Positions 53,498 to 61,838 of a DNA stretch of 64,000 nt are shown here, one piece after another. This DNA comes from an uncultured Bacillaceae bacterium. GTDB taxonomy: Bacteria > Bacillota > Bacilli > Bacillales > Bacillaceae_L. Location: positions 62,001 through 126,000 of the forward strand of contig CANMHG010000006.1 in NCBI GenBank assembly GCA_947497585.1, in the 5' to 3' direction. The first letter of the stretch is position 1. The number at the start of each line of letters is the position of its first letter. The position numbers and the translations under genes were made by a program. The notes below the pieces were generated by a model. The model made no database searches and was not told where the DNA came from. It was given only the letters and a program-made list of their open reading frames with translations.

Positions 53498-54537
53498 TGT
53501 CCTTCACCCTCAATCCTTATCATCGGTACCTTTACCTCTAAACGGGTACCTTTATCTTTTAAGCTAACTACTTTTAACGTACCACCAATTTCTAGTGCGC
53601 GTTCATACATATTTTGCATACCATATGAGCCTGACTTAGACTCCTCAACATCAAATCCTTTACCATCATCAACAACCCGTAGAATGGCCATTCCATCTCT
53701 CATGATAAGAATAACTTCTAGATTTGAAGCTTTTGCATGCCGTAACGTGTTTGAAACCGATTCCTGCAAAATTCGAAAGAGATGATCTTCCACACCTTTA
53801 TCAAGTTGTGTATCTTCAATCTTCCATGTGATCCCCATTGTTACTTTTTGAGAAAGTTCAGTGAGTAGTTCCTTAACCCCTTCTTGAAGAGATTTACCCT
53901 TTAATGCTACTGGACGAAGATGCAATAACAGTGCACGCATTTCTAATTGTGATTGATGAATCATTTCTTCTACCATCTTAAGTCTTTTCGTTTCTGCACT
54001 ATCCTGGTCCGTTTTAGTTTCTGTTATTGCTGACATGACCATTGATGCAGCGAATAACTGTTGACTTACAGAATCGTGAAGCTCTCTTGCAAGTCGATTT
54101 CGCTCTTGTGAGACAATCTCTTGAATTCGCTTCTCTTGCTCTTCCGCTTTTACATTTGCTAGCTTTTGAGACAATTTAACTTGGTCAAGCATTTGTCTAT
54201 TAATCTTCTTCACTTGATTGAAGATTTGATCTAGCTCTTCATCCTGATGCAATTCATCTATTTCAATTTGTTTCCCTTGTTCTACTTCTACTAATTTATT
54301 TGAAATGGATCGTAATTGATTTCTCCAAATCATCCCTGTTATGAAACCAAACATTAAGCCTATTAAGATGCTAATACTTGGTGCAAAAATAACAAATGGT
54401 ACGTCCATGACCTTTCGATTCCATAAATCTCCCCAATCTGCTAATGGAAAGGCAGTTAGGAACACTCCTGAGGTTGTAACAAGCAAAATAATCGAAATAA
54501 AAACCGAAATCACTAATTGCTTTTGAATTAAACTCAT
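53494..54537 (-). CDS. liaS: Sensor histidine kinase LiaS
   Basis: 347 residues: two membrane helices close together at the N-terminus ([18 protein letters not shown] and [20 protein letters not shown]) with a short outside loop, HAMP-like region, HisKA_3 with His in [18 protein letters not shown], and HATPase_c ([30 protein letters not shown]). This intramembrane-sensing build is that of LiaS/VraS, which reacts to lipid II-binding antibiotics. Overlaps liaF and liaR by four bases each. Confidence 0.92.
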   Translation of the reverse strand: MSLIQKQLVISVFISIILLVTTSGVFLTAFPLADWGDLWNRKVMDVPFVIFAPSISILIGLMFGFITGMIWRNQLRSISNKLVEVEQGKQIEIDELHQDEELDQIFNQVKKINRQMLDQVKLSQKLANVKAEEQEKRIQEIVSQERNRLARELHDSVSQQLFAASMVMSAITETKTDQDSAETKRLKMVEEMIHQSQLEMRALLLHLRPVALKGKSLQEGVKELLTELSQKVTMGITWKIEDTQLDKGVEDHLFRILQESVSNTLRHAKASNLEVILIMRDGMAILRVVDDGKGFDVEESKSGSYGMQNMYERALEIGGTLKVVSLKDKGTRLEVKVPMIRIEGEGQ

Positions 54538-55271
54538 ACTCGCTTCACCTCTAGATTTCCAATCAGAAATGAGGTGACTATTTTAATTTTTTGCTCAGAA
54601 CCCTTATAATCTTCTGTTTGATAGGACAAGACTTGATTAAATACTCGACGTTCTTCATGTTGAAAAATAGTAGTTGATCCTGTAATGACTGAGTGGTAGA
54701 CACTTGCCTCCATTTCATAAGGAATTAAGATTTCTACATTTCCTACAAAATTCCGAATGGAGATAATCGATTCTCCCTTTGGTAAAACAGTATTACTTAA
54801 ATCAATGGTGGTATCACCAATACCTGTTTGTATATTAATATCGTTCCATTCATAAACATGATCTGATGTTTTTTGGCGACCGATAAAAACATTGTCAAAA
54901 AGACTTTTTGTCTTTATGATTGGCTCCTCTGTAACTAGCTCAGTTGTTGATTCCTCAATTTCAGGTTTAATCACAGTTGGATTTTTCCTTGATTGAAAAT
55001 ATTGAAGAACAAAATACAAGATAATCCCTATTAATACAAATTTAACAGTCATCATGTTTGCAATTGTAAAAAATAAACTAATACATCCGATCCAAAAGAC
55101 TAATTTCCCAAACGTTCCTTTGAACTTTTTTCTACCAAGGTAGATTAAAACTCCCGATACAAAGCCTGAAAAAATAACTCCACTATTAAAAAAGGTAACC
55201 TCAATAAACAGGACTATAAGCCCAATCATTGATAAACGACTAATATAATCTGTTTTTTTGTGATTTGACAT
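54534..55271 (-). CDS. liaF: LiaF, negative regulator of LiaRS
   Basis: 245 residues: four hydrophobic helices in the first 90 residues and a C-terminal cell-wall-active antibiotics response domain (about 140-245; NIQTGIGDTTIDLSNTVLPK and ISIRNFVGNVEILIPYE). LiaF keeps the kinase LiaS inactive without stress. ATG at 55271 with AAAGGAGGTAG upstream. It overlaps liaS by four bases. LiaG, which lies between liaH and liaF in B. subtilis, is absent here (85 bp gap). Confidence 0.91.
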   Translation of the reverse strand: MSNHKKTDYISRLSMIGLIVLFIEVTFFNSGVIFSGFVSGVLIYLGRKKFKGTFGKLVFWIGCISLFFTIANMMTVKFVLIGIILYFVLQYFQSRKNPTVIKPEIEESTTELVTEEPIIKTKSLFDNVFIGRQKTSDHVYEWNDINIQTGIGDTTIDLSNTVLPKGESIISIRNFVGNVEILIPYEMEASVYHSVITGSTTIFQHEERRVFNQVLSYQTEDYKGSEQKIKIVTSFLIGNLEVKRV

Positions 55272-55356
55272 GTAAGGCTACCTCCTTTCTTTTGCTCATT
55301 TGTTATGTTCTAAAAAGGCGCAGTTCCCCACGCCTCTTAAGAATACCATGTTTTGG

Positions 55357-56001
55357 TTATGAAATAGTAATAGATTCTTCTTTTTTCAGTTCTTTTTCTA
55401 GCTGGGCAATACGTGAGTCAATAGTGTTTCGATAGTAAGCTGAATTCACTTGTTGCTCTAGTCTTTCTAAGTAACTTTCCATTTCGTTAAAGCTAGCTTC
55501 TGATTTGTTTGTGTGGCTACTAGCATCTAACACTTGGTTCATCTTATAGTGTGCTCTTGCCATATTTTCACGGCCCATTAACTCCATTCGTTTAATATAC
55601 ATATCTTTCAATTTGTGTTTCATTTCTTCATATTTTTTCTCAAGCTCTAAAAGATGTTGCGTGGCACCTGCTAATGATTCCTTTAAACGTGTAGTACGTT
55701 CTTCATATTGAACTTGTTCCTGATAGGCAAACTCATAAAGCTCTGTTTCTCCAGCTTTTGTTGCAATTTCAGCTTGGTACTTACGTTTTTCTGCTAATTT
55801 ACTTGCTTCTGTATATTCGCGAGTGAATTCATCTTTTAATAGATGCTGACGTTCAACAAGTTTACGAACTTTCTCTACTTCTTGCTCACATTGACGAAGA
55901 TATTGATTTAAAACTGATATTGGATTTTTTTGCTCCTTTTGGTCTAAAACCTCATGTAAATCTGCTGTGATAGTGTTTTTAATACGATTGAATAAACCCA
56001 T
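55357..56001 (-). CDS. liaH: PspA/IM30 family protein LiaH
   Basis: 214 residues, almost entirely coiled coil. GLFNRIKNTITADLHEVLDQ at the N-terminus is the membrane-binding helix of PspA proteins, followed by conserved RQHLLKDEF and EELYEF-like heptads. LiaH forms large rings at the membrane during envelope stress. ATG at 56001; 30 bp from liaI. Confidence 0.92.
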   Translation of the reverse strand: MGLFNRIKNTITADLHEVLDQKEQKNPISVLNQYLRQCEQEVEKVRKLVERQHLLKDEFTREYTEASKLAEKRKYQAEIATKAGETELYEFAYQEQVQYEERTTRLKESLAGATQHLLELEKKYEEMKHKLKDMYIKRMELMGRENMARAHYKMNQVLDASSHTNKSEASFNEMESYLERLEQQVNSAYYRNTIDSRIAQLEKELKKEESITIS

Positions 56002-56031
56002 TCTAATCTCTCCTTTGATTTGTATAGTTTT

Positions 56032-56382
56032 TTAGTAGTTTTTCTTTAATTCAGCCCACTGCTTTTCAAAGTTAGTGAAAGGATCACTGCTCTCTCCAGA
56101 TACAATTACTTCCTTTTTATTCCAGTTTTTATACACTAGGTATAAAACATAGGCTGCTGCAACTCCGAAAATCGCCGGAACATTTGAAGCTGTTAATGCT
56201 AGAGCAATTACTCCCACCGCTCCCCACATAACCTTCTTCGCAGTAGAGTCTGTTTTCATAAATCCTTTAACTGCGAAGTACATGATAACTAAGCTGATTG
56301 CTAGCCCGATCACTGCCCCAATATTGCCTAATAAGATAACGGCTGCAATTCCTCCGGCTAGTAGTAACCAAAACTTTTTCAT
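56032..56382 (-). CDS. liaI: LiaI-like membrane protein
   Basis: 116 residues with four short hydrophobic helices in the first 85 (for example FWLLLAGGIAAVILLGNIGA and VIGLAISLVIMYFAVKGFM) and a charged C-terminal tail. LiaI anchors LiaH to the membrane. It is the first gene of the lia operon. The family member in B. subtilis is 126 residues. ATG at 56382 with AAGGAGGAAAC upstream. The promoter with the LiaR target should lie in 56383-56500; I could not identify the operator with confidence. Confidence 0.88.
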   Translation of the reverse strand: MKKFWLLLAGGIAAVILLGNIGAVIGLAISLVIMYFAVKGFMKTDSTAKKVMWGAVGVIALALTASNVPAIFGVAAAYVLYLVYKNWNKKEVIVSGESSDPFTNFEKQWAELKKNY

Positions 56383-56555
56383 TTTTGTTTCCTCCTTATC
56401 TATTTCATGTCTTTATCTTATCTTGGAATCCTTTTTGTCATAATGATCCTGAGATATAATTTGTACTAAGACCTGCGACCTAATGGGGGTAGGACTTGAA
56501 TGTTTGGGCGTCTGAAGAGGAGTTTCATTTCTTTACTTAAAAAATGGGATTAGCA

Positions 56556-57010
56556 GTTACTATAGAGGTGTGTTAATCACCGTGATCTGGAGTAACTTGT
56601 TTTTTGGTCACATTAGAGGCGTTTTGATTGCCCTGTTTGGAAAATTGTTACAATAAGGGTAACCATAGCAACGGTTTGGTTACCCTAGTTGAAAAATAAT
56701 TACAATCATAGTAACCATAGCAACGGTTTGGTTACTGTAGTTGGAAAATTGTTACAATCACGGTAACCATAGCAACGGCTTGGTTACCGTAGTTGGAGAA
56801 TAATTACAATCACGGTAACCATAGCAACGGTTTGATTACCGTAGTAGGAAAATAATTACAATCACGGTAACCATAGCGACGGTTTGGTTACCGCAATTAG
56901 AAAATTATTGAAGTTACAGTAACCATAGAGGCGTTTTAATTACCGCATTTGGTAAAATCTTGTACTCGCGGTAACCATCGAGACCTGATTAGGAAAAACT
57001 TGAAACTAGC
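56556..57010. repeat. Intergenic tandem array, about nine 52-bp units with hairpin (array 3)
   Basis: GTAACCAT recurs at 56659, 56711, 56763, 56815, 56867, 56919 and 56971, exactly 52 bp apart, with weaker copies at 56607 and 56556. The unit has stem GGTAACC-13-GGTTACC (13-nt loop near ATAGCAACGGTTT), extended by two pairs and further flanks to about 41 bp. Copies at 56659 and 56711 change both arms together, so the stem is kept. The array separates the lia operon from mpg (700-bp gap, 56383-57087). Confidence 0.96.
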
Positions 57011-57053
57011 GGCATGATAGAACCACCAGAATACATAAAAATGTCTATTAAAA

Positions 57054-57080
57054 CTAAAAAACCCCACAAATTGTGGGGTT
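57054..57080 (-). terminator. Terminator of mpg
   Basis: 9-bp stem ACCCCACAA / TTGTGGGGT, followed by six T on the minus strand. Confidence 0.82.
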
Positions 57081-57087
57081 CCTCGCA

Positions 57088-57684
57088 TTATCTCGATACA
57101 TATTTATTTCCGCTAATCCAATATCTCCAGGGGTAATCCTTAGCTTCTCCTGAATTATCGATTCCAATCCTTGGTCCACTGGAAATTGAAACAGGCTTTA
57201 TGCCCTCAGCAATAAACAACGGTGGTTTTATAATGGAATTGCCATAGTCATCCATAGAAATTCCTAATGCCTTTGTCAGCTTACCTGGTCCGTTTGTAAG
57301 ATTTTTAAGATCGGTCATACCTCTTCTTTTCTGCATTAATTCAATAGAAGTTAGTGGCTCTACTGCCCTGATCAAAACTGCCTCCGGTTTATCAACATCT
57401 CCACTAACAACATTGACTAAACAGTGTGTATGCATTTGATATGTATAGATGTACCCTGGTTCACCAAACATAATCTCTGTTCTTTTTGTGCGGCGATTTC
57501 CAAAGCTATGCGCTGCCTGGTCCTCGGGCCCTTTGTATGCTTCTGTTTCTACAATATATCCTGATGCAATTCCGTCATCTGTTATCTTAACTAATAAACA
57601 ACCTAATAAAGCTTGTGCCAATTCGAGTGTAGGTTGCTTAAAAAATTCAACTCCCAAGGGTTTATATGTTATATCTGTTTTCAA
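57088..57684 (-). CDS. mpg: DNA-3-methyladenine glycosylase (AAG/Mpg type)
   Basis: 198 residues of the alkyladenine-DNA glycosylase family, which removes 3-methyladenine and related damaged bases. Blocks: ALLGCLLVKITDDGIASGYI, ETEAYKGPEDQAAHSFGNRR (catalytic Glu in VETEAY), MFGEPGYIYTYQMHTHCLVN and NGPGKLTKALGI. Length fits bacterial members such as YxlJ. The D-threonine-aldolase-like gene precedes it by 17 bp on the same strand, so they are co-transcribed. Confidence 0.92.
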   Translation of the reverse strand: MKTDITYKPLGVEFFKQPTLELAQALLGCLLVKITDDGIASGYIVETEAYKGPEDQAAHSFGNRRTKRTEIMFGEPGYIYTYQMHTHCLVNVVSGDVDKPEAVLIRAVEPLTSIELMQKRRGMTDLKNLTNGPGKLTKALGISMDDYGNSIIKPPLFIAEGIKPVSISSGPRIGIDNSGEAKDYPWRYWISGNKYVSR

Positions 57685-57701
57685 AACATCCCTCCATTCC
57701 C

Positions 57702-58814
57702 CTATTTAATCATACCTCTTGCATCAATATTCCAAACATCTATCACTTTACTACCATCATGGACGATATATTCATTAAATTGGTTCACTACTGTACAGAC
57801 ATGATTGGGTATAATTTGAACCTTATCTTTTAACTTTAATGAAGTCGTTTCGTTAAATATACCAACTCCATGTTCTTCAGAGAGTCTTTCAATTGTAATT
57901 TCAGGGTGATTAACGACATATCCAAAACCATTTACTGTATTATTACCGTGTGCCCCTTTATCTAAACAAAGCGTTTTACTTCCGGTATCGAATACAATTC
58001 TGTCCTTATAAACCCCAGCAACTCCACCTAAAACAGTCACTGCACATCTTTCAAGACTACTCACACCTAGCCCCGCTTGAATCGCATCAAAAAATATAGC
58101 ATTTCCAGGTCGTATTTCATTGATGCCTTTTACCTTGCCTGCAAATTTATACGTTGGCGTTGAACCAACACTTCGGATAGGCACTGGTATTCCTACCTGT
58201 TCACAGGCTTCTGCACTTTCGACAACTGCCTTCGCTTCCTCTAAGCCAATTCGTTGTATTTCCTCTGAAGATTTTGCTGCATATGAATGTCCGGCATGGG
58301 TAAAAACTCCACCAAGTCTTAGCTTGGATAAAAACACAATAGCTTGAGCTAACTCTACTACTTCATTACCTGGTTCGACACCACAACGATTAAGGCCAGA
58401 GTTTACCTTTATCCAAACCTCAAGCACAAAAGGTGTATTTTCTAGTCCCTTTTGCAGACACTTCAACTGCTCAAGGCTATCAACTGAAACCTTAAGTTCT
58501 ACATCTTTCTCCAGCAACTTTCGAATTCGCTGTATTTTTAAATCAGCTGAGATTGGGTAGGCAATTAAAATGTCCTTTATTCCGGCAGCCGCCATCACCT
58601 CTGCTTCACCAATCTTTGCGCATGTAATCCCAACCGCCCCAGCTTGAAGTTGGAGTTTAGCAATATTTACAGATTTATGGGTTTTTATATGGGGCCTTAA
58701 ACGTAAATTATTTTCAATCGCAAACCTCGACATCTCTTCTAGATTTTGGTCTAGTTTGTTTTTATCTAATAATAAGGTTGGTGTATCTAGCTCCATCAAA
58801 TGTTGGCCAATCAC
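57702..58814 (-). CDS. PLP enzyme of the D-threonine aldolase/alanine racemase fold
   Basis: 370 residues. N-terminal TIM barrel with PLP-binding Lys44 in RPHIKTHKS and a C-terminal metal-binding domain with PNHVCTVVN (His and Cys ligands) as in D-threonine aldolase and D-serine dehydratase. Likely acts on D-amino acids or hydroxy-amino acids; the substrate is not certain. GTG at 58814 with AGGAGG upstream. Family name: D-TA family PLP-dependent enzyme. Confidence 0.85.
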   Translation of the reverse strand: MIGQHLMELDTPTLLLDKNKLDQNLEEMSRFAIENNLRLRPHIKTHKSVNIAKLQLQAGAVGITCAKIGEAEVMAAAGIKDILIAYPISADLKIQRIRKLLEKDVELKVSVDSLEQLKCLQKGLENTPFVLEVWIKVNSGLNRCGVEPGNEVVELAQAIVFLSKLRLGGVFTHAGHSYAAKSSEEIQRIGLEEAKAVVESAEACEQVGIPVPIRSVGSTPTYKFAGKVKGINEIRPGNAIFFDAIQAGLGVSSLERCAVTVLGGVAGVYKDRIVFDTGSKTLCLDKGAHGNNTVNGFGYVVNHPEITIERLSEEHGVGIFNETTSLKLKDKVQIIPNHVCTVVNQFNEYIVHDGSKVIDVWNIDARGMIK

Positions 58815-58891
58815 TTATTTTCCTCCTACCCTTTATTACTTACATACTATTTCGATAACCTAGGAATAATTTCCTTTTCTAGTAAAAGCAC

Positions 58892-58922
58892 AAAAAAAAC
58901 TCAACCACAAATGTAGTTGAGT
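58892..58922 (-). terminator. Terminator of the RocB-like gene
   Basis: 7-bp stem ACTCAAC / GTTGAGT with eight T on the minus strand, 70 bp after the stop. Confidence 0.8.
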
Positions 58923-58990
58923 TAAAAGGGGGAAATACATTGGATAACTTACTTATTTTTAGAATAACCACTTTTCTAGTAGTCTATACA

Positions 58991-60640
58991 TTAAGTTAAT
59001 AATTTTTTAATTACTTCGTTTGTCAGATTAGGAACAACTTCTAAAGAGAATGTTTTTTCCATTCGCTCATACTTCTTATGGGCATCAATACCATAAGGAC
59101 CAATATTAATGACTGGTACATTAATGTCACGAATGTCCTGATAGTTTACATAGTGTTTTGTTCCCCAGCCCGGGTTGTTGTTAGAAACAGCTTGAATTCC
59201 CACTTCATCATCGCTAAGTGCTACGAAACTCATATCAGAAATGTACGGAAAAAAGTTACGAATTGCAATTGGATGTTGATAGCTTGGTTGTATTTTTCCA
59301 ACAGCATAATCAAGTGCCTCAATTAAGTTTCTCTCTTGTTCTGTCTCTCCTGACAGCTCGATTCGTGGTGAGTATAAGGATGAATAGAAAAGAATAATTG
59401 CTGGATTTTTATCTGTCATCCATTTCCACGCTTCTTCTACCACTCTGGCTGCATACATTCTAGTATCAAGACCTTCATCTAGTAAAAGATTCTCTTTAAA
59501 ATCTTTCATATGACTAATATATGCTGTACCATGTTCATTCACTAACAGCTCGTGCATCTCCTCATACGTCATCACTCTAGGTGTCCAAGTAACTTCTCTA
59601 TACGGCTCACCACTTAGTTCACTAAATTTTTTATAGCGTTCTTTGAAAAGGTTTAGAGAATTTCCAAAGGCAATATAAGCTTGCTCCTTTAGCTTTTCTA
59701 ACACCTCTTTGGGAGACCAAGAAAAGATAAAGAAATTATAGTAAACATAGGCAGACAGTGCTGTTTGAACAGTATATGAGGGCTTTAAGTCTGTTTGCTT
59801 AAGTGAAACTGGCGGTACTGTTATTTCTCCCAGTGCCTCATTACAAAGGTCTGGATTATAGTCAATTTGTCTAGTTAACTCTGCTGCAATAAAATTAGGG
59901 TCAAGTCCTTCAAAACAAGATCCTACATGTGTTTCAGCCCCTGTTATAAAAAAAGAAGGAAGCAACTTACCTGTAGTACCCTTATAAATATAACGATTTT
60001 CGTCTCCTTCATAGCGAGGTGACACAAAATCTGCATTTATCGCCGCAACATATTCGAAGTCATGCTCTTTCTTCCAATCTTTAAGTTCATGTAATGCAGA
60101 AAGAATTCCATGAGAGCCATCCTCTTCATCACACTCACTCACTAAAACTAAGTTCCCTTCTAGTTCCTCCGGGTGCTCAGAATAGTATTTTAGAAGATAT
60201 AGATGACTAGCAAGCCCGCTCTTCATGTCAAGAATACCGCGGCCAAACATCCACTCTTCTGAATCAACATGCTCTCTTAAAGCTTGAGGTAGAGTTTCCT
60301 TTTTGAATTCCTCAACAATTTCATCAGGATTACAAGCTTTATCTTTTAGCTGATTAAAGTCATCAACACCAACTGTGTCCATATGCCCCATCAATATGAC
60401 CGTTTTGTTGCTCGTACCTTTTGTCCCTTTAACAAAAGCCAATACATTAAAGCGTTCATGTGGATCATTTTTTGTTTCTACTTTTAACACATGACTTGGA
60501 TTACTCGTAAAATAAGGAAACGACGATATTAAGGTATATAACACATGAGCTATTTCCTTTTCTCCATTCGTGTTCACTATACTTTCAACATTAACTAACT
60601 GTTTCGTGAAAAACAAAATATCATCCTTACAATCTAGCAC
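58991..60640 (-). CDS. rocB: M20 family peptidase-like protein, RocB type
   Basis: 549 residues of the M20/M28 peptidase family. Metal-site motifs: ILMGHMDTVGVDDF, MFGRGILDMKSGLA, VSECDEEDGSHG and the late HVGSCFEGLDP. The length and long insertion (about 200-320) fit RocB, the arginine-utilisation protein of B. subtilis whose biochemical role is not settled. GTG at 60640 with AGGAGG upstream. Other roc genes are not in the window, so the name is a family label only. Confidence 0.82.
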   Translation of the reverse strand: MLDCKDDILFFTKQLVNVESIVNTNGEKEIAHVLYTLISSFPYFTSNPSHVLKVETKNDPHERFNVLAFVKGTKGTSNKTVILMGHMDTVGVDDFNQLKDKACNPDEIVEEFKKETLPQALREHVDSEEWMFGRGILDMKSGLASHLYLLKYYSEHPEELEGNLVLVSECDEEDGSHGILSALHELKDWKKEHDFEYVAAINADFVSPRYEGDENRYIYKGTTGKLLPSFFITGAETHVGSCFEGLDPNFIAAELTRQIDYNPDLCNEALGEITVPPVSLKQTDLKPSYTVQTALSAYVYYNFFIFSWSPKEVLEKLKEQAYIAFGNSLNLFKERYKKFSELSGEPYREVTWTPRVMTYEEMHELLVNEHGTAYISHMKDFKENLLLDEGLDTRMYAARVVEEAWKWMTDKNPAIILFYSSLYSPRIELSGETEQERNLIEALDYAVGKIQPSYQHPIAIRNFFPYISDMSFVALSDDEVGIQAVSNNNPGWGTKHYVNYQDIRDINVPVINIGPYGIDAHKKYERMEKTFSLEVVPNLTNEVIKKLLT

Positions 60641-60817
60641 CTGAGGCCCTCCTATATTTCGGTAGTCTAATGAATAAAACGTACATTATTTCTATCTGAA
60701 ATACAAGGCTTAAATTATACTTTTCAAATACGCATACCCCATACATTTTCCTAGGTTTAATTGCTTGGAGTTTGCCTAAAATGATAAAGGTACTAGGTTA
60801 AAAAGGAGGATATCAGA

Positions 60818-61303
60818 ATGAATAAATTACTTACTATGTTCTTTGTAGCTCTTGCTTTCCTTTCAGGTTGTAACAACGATGAAACCACACCGCCACCTGA
60901 ACAATCACAGGAAACCGAAAATAATCAAGCCACAGACACAACAGATGAAGAAACGACTGAAAAACACGGCGCACATAATGAGGCATTTCACGTTGAATAT
61001 CCACAACCAGGTGACTCTGTTGAATATACCTTTACTGTTAAAGGTGAGGCTCAGGTATATGAAGGATCTTTTGCATACCGGTTAGTTGCAGATGATGGGG
61101 AAGAGCTCGTTCGTGAGTATGTTCAGGTTAACCAAGATGATCAAGAGGGTACAGGGTTATGGAGAAGCTTTGAATTCACCGTATTTCTTGATGACCACAC
61201 CACACCTTCAGCGACGCTTTATCTTTATGAAGAAAGCGAGAAGGACGGAACAGTTACAAATGAATTAGCTATTCCTATTACGTTTATACCTAGTGAGGAG
61301 TAG
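60818..61303 (+). CDS. Lipoprotein with Gmad2 immunoglobulin-like domain
   Basis: 161 residues. Lipobox LSGC (Cys18), then an acidic low-complexity linker of Thr, Glu, Gln and Asp (20-50), then a Gmad2-type Ig-like fold: FHVEYPQPGDSVEYTFTVKG, GEAQVYEGSFAYRLV and SFEFTVFLDDHTTPSATLYL. Gmad2 domains are common in surface lipoproteins of spore formers, often paired with GerMN domains. ATG at 60818 with AAAGGAGGA upstream. The next gene follows closely. Confidence 0.82.
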   Translation: MNKLLTMFFVALAFLSGCNNDETTPPPEQSQETENNQATDTTDEETTEKHGAHNEAFHVEYPQPGDSVEYTFTVKGEAQVYEGSFAYRLVADDGEELVREYVQVNQDDQEGTGLWRSFEFTVFLDDHTTPSATLYLYEESEKDGTVTNELAIPITFIPSEE

Positions 61304-61310
61304 GTTTATT

Positions 61311-61790
61311 ATGAAGGGAAAAGTTTACTACCCCAATACTTCTGGAATTGGTAAAATTATGTCGAGTGTTTATTCGATTGTTTTGATTGTTGGCTCGGGA
61401 ATCAATGTATCCAATCAAGATGGACTAGAAAGCTGGTTTCTCTTTTTGAAGGTCAGTCTAATCTATATCGGGATATGTACACTCCTGTTTTTGGCCATTA
61501 AAAGTCAACGTATCATTCTAAACGATAATCAGTTCACGCTAAAGGTCTTCGGTTTTACTAGGCATCAAATTTTCTTAAGTCAAATCAACCAAATTAGAAA
61601 AGCAAAACTTAATGGTTCACCTATTATGGAGATTGAAACAAAGAATAAAAGAACATTCCCCGTTCCGTTTTTGCCCTTTGAAAAAGTCTGGGATGAGCTC
61701 TTACCACTCCTTAAGGAAAAGTGTGGAGCAGATATCATCGGTGAAATGAAGCTTCGGAGAGAAAAAGGCGAACTAAGAAGTTGGGATTAA
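61311..61790 (+). CDS. Small membrane protein with PH-like domain
   Basis: 159 residues: two membrane helices (IMSSVYSIVLIVGSGINV and WFLFLKVSLIYIGICTLLFL) and a C-terminal beta-rich domain (IILNDNQFTLKVFGFTRHQI, NQIRKAKLNGSPIMEIETKN, RTFPVPFLP). This looks like bacterial PH-domain membrane proteins; no family is certain. I prefer the ATG at 61311 (GAGGAG upstream) to the earlier frame start that overlaps the lipoprotein gene. Confidence 0.7.
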   Translation: MKGKVYYPNTSGIGKIMSSVYSIVLIVGSGINVSNQDGLESWFLFLKVSLIYIGICTLLFLAIKSQRIILNDNQFTLKVFGFTRHQIFLSQINQIRKAKLNGSPIMEIETKNKRTFPVPFLPFEKVWDELLPLLKEKCGADIIGEMKLRREKGELRSWD

Positions 61791-61793
61791 CGA

Positions 61794-61838
61794 TAAAAAG
61801 TGGTACAAAGCAATGTTGCTTTGTACCACTTTTATCTT
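61794..61838. terminator. Bidirectional terminator
   Basis: 18-bp perfect stem AAAAGTGGTACAAAGCAA / TTGCTTTGTACCACTTTT with a two-base loop; T runs follow on both strands between convergent genes. Confidence 0.9.

Noticed and set aside
58937-58999. Short plus-strand frame with GGGGG and TTG start after the D-threonine-aldolase-like gene
   Set aside because: 19 codons only, overlaps the end of the RocB-like gene on the other strand and leads to no plus-strand gene.
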